Positions 36,742-45,113 of a stretch of DNA of 59,611 bases are shown in pieces. The notes under the pieces are model-generated. The model worked only from the letters and a program-made list of their open reading frames with translations, did not search any database and was not told where the DNA came from. Made by a program: the position numbers and the translations under genes. Position 1 is the first letter of the stretch. Each line of letters starts with the position of its first letter. This DNA is from Selaginella moellendorffii. Its lineage: Eukaryota > Streptophyta > Lycopodiopsida > Selaginellales > Selaginellaceae. Where the stretch lies: positions 408,080 to 467,690 of the forward strand of contig NW_003314270.1 of NCBI RefSeq assembly GCF_000143415.4, in the 5' to 3' direction.

Positions 36742-37329
36742 CATCTACAATATTAGCGAATGTTGCTCCCGATGGTCGTTGAGAGGGTTTTGGTCGAGGA
36801 AACGTGAAGGGCGGAAATACTCTCCTCTGCAATGTGGGGTCAATCGCATCCGATGGCGTGTGGGCACATGCCATTTCAGCTGTAGACTCTGGTACAACTG
36901 GCTCAACAGTGGCATGGGGTGGTTCCGATGGCGTGTGATCACACGCCATTTCAGCTGGTGCCTCCGTTGGCAAAGTGGACATGACCGAACAGGCAGCAGG
37001 GGCGGTGTAGGGAGGTTCCAACGGCGTGTAGTCAGACGATTGGGCACACGTTGGATCCGTTGGAAATGAGGATACGACCGGCTCGGCAGCTGGGGCGGCC
37101 TCATGCGGGTCCAATGGCGCCTGGTCACCGTCAGTTGGATACGTGGACAAGATTGACTCAGTGGTATGGGCAGCATCAAGTGGAGTGTGGTCAGCTTGTT
37201 TGGCGTTGATATGGATAGTAGCCTCCACCAGCTCTGATGACTCTTGCAGGCAAGTAGAGTCCACTGGCGGATCCATATGCATGTCCAAATATCTCCCTTC
37301 GATTGAGATGGTATCCTCCCTACTGGCTA
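36742..37329 (-). pseudogene. G gene exon 16: Pro/Thr repeats built from the palindrome
   Basis: 196 codons. After VASREDTISIEGRYLDMH it shows about six imperfect repeats of the kind HTPLDAAH, QAPLDPHE, YTPLEPPY, EMACDHTPSEPPH and EMACAHTPSD. The two MAC-HTP units are exactly the palindromes at 36928-36949 and 36853-36874, read in frame. The other units look like decayed copies at regular spacing (near 37020, 37105 and 37180). The palindrome therefore seems to have seeded a protein repeat. Confidence 0.55.
36853..36874. repeat. Palindrome copies inside coding exon 16
   Basis: The units at 36853-36874 and 36928-36949 are palindromic copies (core GGCGTGTGATCACACGCC in the second, a perfect palindrome). 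They are read in frame as MAC(A/D)HTPS. Confidence 0.85.
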
Positions 37330-37601
37330 CTAAAAACAAACTCATTAGCACATTGAATCGACTATACTGTATTTACCATCAACTGCTATTGAGGAACTAG
37401 GATCGATATCACTTGGGCGCACTGCTGATTCTGAAGGATTGGACATACGTTTCGACCCTTGCTTGGCACTATCCTTCCTCGACACTAAAGGCTAGAGTTT
37501 GTAAATTCAACTGAATAATCTCTACTTACCATTTGCTCTGCGACCTACATGGACAATGTTAGAAATGGTAAAAGGTTAGGAATGGATGTACTATTATTTA
37601 C

Positions 37602-38138
37602 CTGATGGTTTGTCTTGTATGACCTTCCTCCGCTGCTCTTTGGCCACCTCAGGCTGGCCATCGTCGTCATCATCGTCGTCGTCGTTATTGTGATCATCAC
37701 CATTGTGAGGACCATCCATGTCCTCTTCGTCCTCCTCTTCTTTGTCCTCCTCTTCGTCCTTCTGCTCTTCCTGCTCATTATCTTTCTCTGGCTCCTCATC
37801 CCCCTCCTGCATTTCTTCCATAGGCTGCTCAGGCTGGATGGCTTGTTCTTCCAGGACCATCTTGGGAAAATCATTTGGCCGAGTCTCCATCTCAAAATAC
37901 AAGACATCCATAGCCTGTTTTAGTGTGTGACCTAGGACCGTATCTTCACCCGACTGTCTTAACATGGTTTTTCCACGTTCTTGCACCCTTCGAAGACGAC
38001 GAGATGAGAAAAACGTGGCCCTGACTTGAAAAGCATCCCTCATCCATTGTACCTCTCCATTGAGATTGGGGAAGGGGAGTCCGCCATAGGAATCTGAGTC
38101 AGGAGGTGGTGACTGGCTGCTTTCACTCAGCCCTTGAT
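37602..38138 (-). pseudogene. G gene exon 13: acidic region
   Basis: 179 codons, phase 1 on both sides. An N-terminal half of mixed composition (WMRDAFQVRATFFSSRRLRRVQ) is followed by a long Glu/Asp run near 37650-37820 with GPHNGDDHNND, ending EQRRKVIQDKPSG. It is low complexity, so it could be a flexible or histone-like-binding linker. A 15-nt microexon (37530-37544) follows. Confidence 0.5.
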
Positions 38139-38185
38139 CTGCAATGAATGGCATGAGCACACACGCCATAACCGCAAGGCATTGC
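38139..38185 (-). other. 47-nt GC-AG intron carrying a palindrome
   Basis: Donor AG|GCAATG, acceptor CATTGCAG|ATC. Skipping it keeps phase 1 and gives a 108-nt upstream exon. The palindrome (38148-38169) fills half the intron and ends about 9 nt from the acceptor. Confidence 0.5.
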
Positions 38186-39331
38186 CTATCATCTTTTCGT
38201 TGCCCTTCTTCCTTTTCGAATCAAACGCCTCTGATCCCGACGACTGTCCAACGTGCTTTCGCTTTTTATGACCACTGTCAGTTTGAGCTTGATCTGCAAG
38301 AAATGGCATGAGGACCCACGCAATAACCATGACGCTTTACTTCCCGTCCTTGGTGGCTCTGTCGTGCCTTCCGCATCCTCAGGTGCCTGCTCCTCAATTC
38401 CCTTTCGCTTTCGTTTCTTATGCGCCCGTTCTACAGAAATAGCATGAGGACATACGCGATAAGCATCACAAATGCTTTTACCCTTCCTCCTCTGCCCTGG
38501 TCGGTTGTCCATCTCTTTGTCTACAGCGTCTGAAAGCTGTTTTGCAGGTAGCCTAATTCGAGGTTCACGACGTCTCCTTTGCACTTGAACTATATATTAT
38601 TGCATCAACACATGCAACATCCCATAATATTTTTAAGTTACCTTTCATAAAGTTTTCCATTGGTTCAACTCGTTCCCCTGAAATACAAACTTAGATAAGT
38701 GCATGGGGCCATATGTCATGATTGTACCTGTTTCGGAACTCTCCTTATCACTCTCCGAGGCCTCCCCCTCCTCCACTGGAGGCACGTTGTTCCGTTCGAT
38801 TTCCTTGACGCGATCTGCAAGAACATTAGTTAATTGCATGGGGCCACATGCCATCAAACCTTCAGGTTCTTGTCGTGAGGTCTACGCTGCTTGCCCTAGT
38901 CTCTTTGGAATTTGAGCTGCAAAAAGCAATGGCATGAGAATTCACGTATAACAAAAATGATTGGTACCTCTCGTCCGTTGTACTTGGCTGGTGCTTGCCT
39001 GTTTTGCCTTTGAAGAAGTGTCTCCTGCAAGGAATGGCATGAGACCACACGCCATTGCAAATATAATTTGTACCTCCTTTTTTCCTATTGCTTGTTTGTT
39101 TGTCCTTCTTTGATTCGCCACCAGTGCGCTTTTCAGTCCTCGTGTCTGAATATTCACAACGATCATGATGGCGTGAGGCCTCACGTGACCTTACCTTGTG
39201 CAGGTTGTGAGCTCGGCCCAACATGGGTATCTTTAACAGTAGCTGTTAACGCCGTTTCAGCATCTGGGGGTGGCCACGCTCCTTCATACAGAGCTTGTGA
39301 GATAACATTTAAACTTAAAGTGCGTACTCAC

Positions 39332-40655
39332 CATGTTCGTAGAGAGGATACTGTTTTTCTTTGGCAACTGTAATTATATGCTCCATTGAAGTCACCTCTT
39401 CAATGGAGTTTGTCACCGCAACACAGGGGACACCCTTGAGTAGTGCGGCTCGAAAGAATGGTCCGCCACAGTTGTACTCGACAACGCATTTGCCCTTGGA
39501 GTCGGAAGTAGGTGACCCACCCGCTATTGCGTTGAAGACCCAACTGAGCATTTCCCATGCTGCATCTGGAGCTTTCTCTGGATTCGAAAGCTCCATAGCC
39601 GTCTTCAATTCCTCAGGCACAGGTAAATTGACCTCCCTCAGATCAATTCGATCGGCCTTGTCGAACAAAGCTGGGAAGTCACTCCAGTCCCACTCTGCTA
39701 CAGGACCAATAACAACGGCAAGTGTGAAGATGTGGACATTCGTCGGTATCTTCTTCTTAGCCATTATCCCATGGATCTCCTGCATCTCCTTGCCTTTCAA
39801 ACGAGCCTTCACCTCGTTCAAGGCCTTCTAGAACTTGTGATAGGATTTGGAGTCATAGATCATATAGTGGACTGAAGATTCCACCTCCGCAAGTCCCACC
39901 ATTAAGTCAATGATGGAGCTGACTTCGTCTGCATGAGTGATCTCCTCATTTGTGAAGTCCATCACACAAAAGATGTTCTTGACCTGCTCATCTCCACGGG
40001 AAACGATGCTCCTCCACCTTTGATCCTCATCCGAATTCACGTATACCCGGTAAGGTTCTCGATAGGCCTCTGCTGCAGGGTCGAGCTGTTTCTGAAGCCG
40101 GCGGTCGACATCCCTCTTAATGAAATTTGGATACTGATCCAACTTCTCAGCTTTACTTTTCATGGCATCCCGCAGCAGATCGATGAACTTGGGGGCCCCC
40201 TTCATGTACTCGTCGATGTCTTCATTTGACAACTCCAGCTCTTCCATCATCTCTTGCGTGGTGTCGATGCTCACCCTCTCCACAGCCACTTGCTCGAAGA
40301 TCCAATCCTTCAATAGCGCACGAGCTCTCAGAGTCGTGCACAAGTCCTCGTATGTCACAATATGGCCGGGAGTCATTTTGGTCTTGTTGAAGACTACCTC
40401 ACCACGTAGAAGAGCATTAGCCACTGTCAGAAGGTCGTCGTCGTCTAGAGACCGCAAGAAACGCAAGGCGTTAAGCTTCAAATCATTGGGCTTCCGGCCG
40501 TCCTCCACACCCATTGAGTTTAGCAACTCCCCGTCATGGTACCTCCTCAGCACATCTACCCATTTGTCAAAAACAACTTTTGTCGCGAGTAGAATGTTAT
40601 GGATGCTGAGTGTGTCATTGACCCCCAGTGTTTTCAAGAGAAGACTCGAGAATTC
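39332..40655 (-). pseudogene. G gene exon 3: linker and methyltransferase-like end
   Basis: 441 codons plus one base, with a TAG at 39828-39830. The first part is helical and charged, with no family recognised. After the TAG comes FTLAVVIGPVAEWDWSDF, laid out like the DPPY..WD region of amino-methyltransferases, and then KCVVEYNCGGPFFRAALLKG followed by VPCVAV. The second block resembles the FxGxG cofactor-binding motif and following helix. The DPPY box itself is absent (GPVA), so catalysis is unlikely. ParB-like plus methyltransferase is a known fusion in phages, which supports the reading. This is an inference without an alignment. Confidence 0.45.
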
Positions 40656-40709
40656 CTGCAATGGAAATGGCGTGAGGCCACATGCTATGCCACATGCAAC
40701 GAGGCTTAC
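40656..40709 (-). other. 54-nt intron built around a palindrome
   Basis: GTAAGC...TTGCAG, length divisible by three with no stop inside. Splicing and retention both keep the frame; retention adds 18 residues. The palindrome is at 40667-40688. Confidence 0.55.
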
Positions 40710-41888
40710 CTGCCAAGCGCTAGTTGCTAGTGCACGTCCTTGTGCTGGTTTTTGTGGCTTCTTCAGTTGAACCCAAAGCTTCCGTGTTCGTGCCAATGTC
40801 TCATGCAGACCCGATTTGTAGCACGTTTCTTGCTTGACATTCTACGCGTGGGAGATGTATATGATAGATCGGAGGGGCGAGTTGCCTTTTATCAGGCGAA
40901 CAACTCTTGTCTTGAAGACTTTCTTCACCTCCTCGCCTACCATAATATCCACAACTATCTCTTGCATCGCCAAGCTAGAATACTGCTCGGAGACGGCATA
41001 GAACCGGATGTTCTGATCGTCCAACACCTTCCTATTGATCAAGTCTGGAAACCTTGTCTCGCCCTTCATTGTTCGGTAGTAGGGGATCACGTCTGCGATG
41101 TCAGGTGTTACTGGACTTGCCAGCATCTTCTGCTTCAGTTTCTCCACCCACTCATCAGATACTAGCCTATGGTTGTATTTGCTTTGGATGTCGATGTGGC
41201 TCACGTCGATTATATATACTTTGTTGGAATAGTAACAAGTACTATTATATGCGACGATTTTTGCTGCCTCTTCTTGCTCTTTTTGCTCTTTGCGGCTCTT
41301 CTTTTTGGTGGGTGTAGTGTTCGAACCCGAGGCAATGGCATCACCGAGTAACTTCTTTTTTGGAGCAGGAGAGTCGGACGTCGGCTTGAGCTTGACCACC
41401 CTTTTCTGCTTCGGGGTAGTTTCCAGATCGACCCCCTTCCCCTTCACTTTGCGAACTAGAGTCACTCTCAACGGCTCAATGTTGGAATATAGTTTTTGAA
41501 CATTGCCGTAGGTGAGGTCCGTGGATTCCATGTGATCTTCATAGACCCGCAGCGTCTTTGAAATTATGGGCCTCCTGGACAACCTCTCCCTAGCTCCCTC
41601 TAGGAATTCCTCATAGCCGCTGCCCCCCTCCGGGAAGCCGCTAGGATGTGCAAGGTGGATCTTGAAGGCGGATGCTATCTCTACCACAAGTGCCAGTCCA
41701 TATTCTTGCATGGAACTGCATGGAGTGTCTGTCACTTGGATGAGGATCCCCATGCATTCTTTTCTCCCACCATCTATGTTGTACAGCCTTAGATCCTTGT
41801 CTTCCATCCCGAAAGTCCAACTGGTGAGCTCCTCCCCCTTCTCTGCATCCACATTGACAGTGGCTGGAAGAAGAACGCAATTCCTCGC
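40710..41888 (-). pseudogene. G gene exon 2: N-terminal region with ParB-like stretch
   Basis: 393 codons in phase 0 at both ends, with one TAG (40842-40844). The first 200 residues match nothing I know. A Lys-rich linker (KPTSDSPAPKKK, KKKSRKEQKEQEE) leads to a segment with the order seen in ParB/sulfiredoxin-fold proteins: KVYIIDVSHI, then YNHRLVSDEWVEKL (compare YN.R.v...wv..L), then FYAVSEQYSSLAMQEI (compare the GxHR-type 'GQHS..A' box). The Gly and His of that last box are changed to Ser and Gln or Tyr. In phage and plasmid systems such folds bind DNA or cleave nucleotides. The assignment rests on pattern only. Confidence 0.5.
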
Positions 41889-42127
41889 CTGTTCAGAAAT
41901 GCACAACAATTAGAGCTGACAGATGAAAAGCTAGCAGCTGGAAATAACGTGAGGCCACACACCATTCACCACTGCATCAGATGTCTTGAGGCTGCATCCT
42001 AAGATGGTGTGAGGCTACACGCCATCTGTAACCGGACTGCACTCGAGAGCCCAATCGGTGCATGCCAATGTTGCTACTGAATGGCATGTGGCCTCATGCC
42101 ATTTTCTACTTGGCCTAAAAGACTTAC
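41889..42127 (-). other. Intron 1 of the giant gene, three palindromes
   Basis: Donor ATG|GTAAGT at 42127, acceptor GAACAG|GCG at 41889. It separates a start codon from the rest of the gene. Palindromes lie at about 41944, 42004 and 42081. Confidence 0.5.
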
Positions 42128-42130
42128 CAT

Positions 42131-42784
42131 TTGAAGCCGAATGGAGGCGTGACAATCGAGGCTGGACTCGCTGGCGAATGTGCACTGTGTGTGCAGCGGA
42201 TCGTAGCAGCAAGGCTACTCTGCCACTTACAGTTGGAGAGTGGCGCTGAAATCTCCCTAGACGCCAAGTGGGCTGCGTGTGGGTGGCGGAGTGGGCGGCG
42301 GAGTTGGTGACGAAGTTACAAACTGGGTGTGTCTTGAAGTGGACGCCGATGCACACGAGTGCGATGCGAGCGCGAGTGTGATGCAAGCGCGAGTGGACGC
42401 CGATGCACACGAGAAACCTGTAGAGAAGGTAGATAAGCGCGAATGTGAGCGTGATTGCGAGTGGGAGCGCGATGCGAGCGCGAGTACGAAGCAAAATGCA
42501 AAACCTAACCTCACACGCGCGAAATGTCACGACAGTTGGTAATCCCGCAACGTCATCATTCCTCGGACTTGGGTGCCACCATTAATTTCTGGATCGCCGC
42601 GCGCATGCATGCACGTGAAATCCAAAAGAAATCCGCAACGTCATCATTCCTCGGACTGCATGCACGTGAAATCCAAAAGAAAGATCATGATTGGGATATC
42701 ATTTAATACCCTCGCTATATTTATACCATGCATGATTGGATATTCCAAAGCATCTTGTATTTCCAAAAATGCCATATGTTCAAA
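42131..42784. other. Start of the divergent spacer: GC-rich and tandem repeats
   Basis: Holds a 53-bp tandem duplication starting at 42339 and 42392 (GTGGACGCCGATGCACACGAG and GCGAGCGCGAG words). There is also a partial duplication of CGCAACGTCATCATTCCTCG (about 42546 and 42635) with GCATGCACGTGAAATCC. The sequence is CpG-rich, unlike its surroundings, and probably includes the promoter of the minus-strand gene. No gene is supported. Confidence 0.5.
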
Positions 42785-43457
42785 GAATGGTATACAATGT
42801 CCTTCTTGATGACCCTGCAAAGAAGGATCTCGATCGGACACCACATGAGACCACACGAGCCTTACAATGTTTCAGGGGCATTTGCCATAGATCCGACCGT
42901 TATTTTGCTCCAAGATTCTACAATTTGGTGTGCATTGACCTTTCCATCGACACTACAAAGGGACATCACAATCAGATGCAGGATCACAAGAAACCAACTT
43001 CACTAACTCTGGTTTCACCAAGATCTACGTAAGGAGTTATGAAATGAAAGGACCCTCTCTATTGAAATGTGTTTATGGTCCTAGGGGCATTGTGACATAT
43101 CAAAGGATTTTGCATCAAGTTCTGTATTTGCATGTTTATCAAGCTACTGAATTGCTAAACCCTAAACCCTCCCTAAATATGTGGCAAATGCTGCGTGAAA
43201 AAAGATGCCCTTTCTGGGCAAATGCTGTAAGAGGCAAATGCCGAGCAGTTACACGGCGAATAATCTTGGCGCGGATTGCTGACATGGCATGGCAAAGTTC
43301 GAATCACTGACATGGCACAGCTGGATCGAGGCAAGGACATGATGTGACAAAGTTCAACGTCCGACAGCAAAGTCTAGAAGCTACTCAGTTTGAAATTTGT
43401 CAGAGGAATTATAAGATCTGGTTTGTCAGAGGATTTGATGTGACGTTCAAGCGTGTG
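42785..43457 (+). repeat. 673-bp direct repeat, copy 1
   Basis: Repeated at 43641-44313 (offset 856) with few substitutions. It contains the telo-box-like TAAACCCTAAACCC near 43154. The short open frames in it (for example VLLDDPAKKDLDRTPHETTR) are kept in both copies but match nothing I know. Confidence 0.85.
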
Positions 43458-43640
43458 GGCTCATGCAATTTTGATCCCAAAAGATGCACCAAAAAATGCT
43501 CGGCATCATCTGGCGTTGGCGTGGGGCCGCATGCCATTTTCAGGGGCACATAGGAGTATATTCCTAGAATATTCTAACATGCGCGAGATTTTTTTGAGTT
43601 TTCTGGAGATCCAACCCTTAGATCACAACTAGATTTTACA

Positions 43641-44313
43641 GAATGGTATACAATGTCCTTCTTGATGACCCTGCAAAGAAGCATCTCGATCGGACACCAC
43701 ATGAGACCACACGAGCCTTACAATATTTCAGGGGCATCTGCCATAGATCCGACCGTTATTTTGCTCCAAGATTTTACAGTTTGGTGTGCATTGACCTTTT
43801 CATCGACACTGCAAAGGGACATCACAATCAGATGCAGGATCACAAGAAACCAACTTCACTAACTCTGGTTTCACCAAGATCTACGTAAGGAGTTATGAAA
43901 TGAAAGGACCCTCTCTATTGAAATGTGTTTATGGTTCTAGGGGCATTGTGACATATCAAAGGATTTTGCATCAAGTTCTGTATTTGCATGTTTATCAAGC
44001 TACTGAATTGCTAAACCCTAAACCCTCCCTAAATATGTGGCAAATGCTGCGTGAAAAAAGATGCCCTTTCTGGGCAAATGCTGTAAGAGGCAAATGTCGA
44101 GTAGTTACACGGCGAATAATCTTGGCGCGGATTGCTGACATGGCATGGCAAAGTTCGAATCACTGACATGGCACAGCTGGATCGAGGCAAGGACATGATG
44201 TGACAAAGTTCAACGTCCGACAGCAAAGTCTAGAAGCTACTCAGTTTGAAATTTGTCAGAGGAATCATAAGATCTGGTTTGTCAGAGGATTTGATGTGAC
44301 GTTCAAGCGTGTG
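43641..44313 (+). repeat. 673-bp direct repeat, copy 2
   Basis: Nearly identical to copy 1, including the telo-box near 44010. The 183-bp gap between copies holds a palindrome at about 43516-43537. Confidence 0.85.
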
Positions 44314-44379
44314 TTATTTTTGAATTCTCAAACTCATTCCTAGGTCTATCATTTTTGTGCGTCGTGTTCTTGGTTCCAC

Positions 44380-44552
44380 TGAGCACAGTGAGCGCTGCTT
44401 GTGTAAGCGGCGTTGTGAGCTGTGGTTTATGCATCTACGAGCGGTTGTGGCATTGCGAGCACCATTGCGAGCGGCAGTTTATGCGAGTGGCAGTTTGTGC
44501 GAGCGGCGCTACGAGCAGTTGCGGTGGTGCGAGCGGCGCTACGGTACCACTA
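44380..44552 (+). repeat. GCGAGCGGC-type short repeats
   Basis: Imperfect tandem repeats of (T/G)GCGAGCGGC(G/A)(C/G)T. This GC-rich island lies in the divergent spacer. No gene is seen. Confidence 0.55.
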
Positions 44553-44746
44553 ATGGTATGAGGGCTCATGCCATCTTGGGGCTTGCAAGTTCATCACTAG
44601 CATATTGCTAATAGTTTCTTTACCTGCCTATAGCTGTGTGTTTATCAAGATGGTATGAGGGCTCATGCCATCTTGGGGCTTGCAAGTTCATCACTAGCAT
44701 ATTGCTAATAGTTTCTTTACCTGCCTATAGCTGTGTGTTTATCAAG
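44553..44746 (+). repeat. 97-bp perfect-looking tandem duplication, each unit headed by a palindrome
   Basis: Units 44553-44649 and 44650-44746 appear identical. Each begins with the palindrome ATGGTATGAGGGCTCATG-type sequence and ends TGTGTTTATCAAG. A third palindrome (44747) follows at once. Confidence 0.9.
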
Positions 44747-44962
44747 ATGGCATGAGGCCTCATTCCATCTTTGGCCCCTGCTAGCCTATTGCCATATTCT
44801 TTTTGCCTTGCTGCAACTGTATGGGTGACTAGTCACGCACACAAAAATATATACAGTTGCAGCAAGGCAAAAGGAATATAGCAACAGGCTAGCAGGGGCC
44901 AAAGATAGCGTGAGGCCTCATGCCATTAGTGGTACCACTAATGGCATGAGGGCTCATGCCAA
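44747..44962. repeat. Foldback: long hairpin framed by palindromes
   Basis: Arms at about 44770-44822 and 44851-44903 are inverted repeats (TTTGGCCCCTGCTAGCCTATTG pairs with the matching right arm) with a roughly 28-bp loop. Palindrome copies flank both sides (44747, 44905, 44941). A second palindrome ATTAGTGGTACCACTAAT joins the last two. It resembles a foldback or MITE-like insertion, or a structured control region between the two genes. Confidence 0.8.
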
Positions 44963-45113
44963 TTTTGTGAATGCGAAATTTCACGTGGGTGTCAATAGCA
45001 TGTTTGAATAATGGTATGTGGCCTCATGCTATTGAGGTTGTTTGGTATGTTATGATTTAGGCCATTCTCCAATCATTTTTTGTATGGTCTTAACTTCTTT
45101 TCTACACTTTCAG

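Larger units (their letters stand above)
35832..42130 (-). pseudogene. Giant multi-exon gene of G: ParB-like / methyltransferase-like / acidic / FCP1-like protein
   Basis: Proposed exons on the minus strand: 42130-42128 (ATG), 41888-40710, 40655-39332, 39293-39195, 39145-39074, 39024-38968, 38916-38860, 38814-38728, 38677-38642, 38583-38482, 38430-38341, 38293-38186, 38138-37602, 37544-37530, 37484-37377, 37329-36742, 36694-35832. All junctions are GT-AG except a GC-AG intron at 38139-38185. Joined, they keep one frame for about 1,774 codons, broken only by TAG at 40842, 39828 and 38882. An in-frame TAG lies 28 codons upstream of the chosen ATG. Domains by approximate residue: ParB-like 225-320, methyltransferase-like 671-835, Lys/Arg-rich NLS-like 1000-1070, acidic 1072-1250, Pro/Thr repeats 1292-1487, FCP1/NIF-like 1488-1774. 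Introns 2-16 are 38-58 nt. Separate genes remain possible, but unbroken phase across 15 junctions argues for one. Confidence 0.65.

Noticed and set aside
38645-38857. Short peptides such as MACGPMQL or MACVLMPF as real exon starts
   Set aside because: They are read-through of intron 3' ends containing the palindrome. Removing the introns restores a continuous phase-1 frame.
42257-42530. Arg/His/Ala-rich open frames on both strands of the GC-rich spacer
   Set aside because: They are products of the 53-bp tandem repeat and high GC. No start context or splice link to the giant gene keeps phase.
43150-43172. Interstitial telomere repeat
   Set aside because: Only about two AAACCCT units; this is the size of a promoter telo-box, not a telomere remnant.
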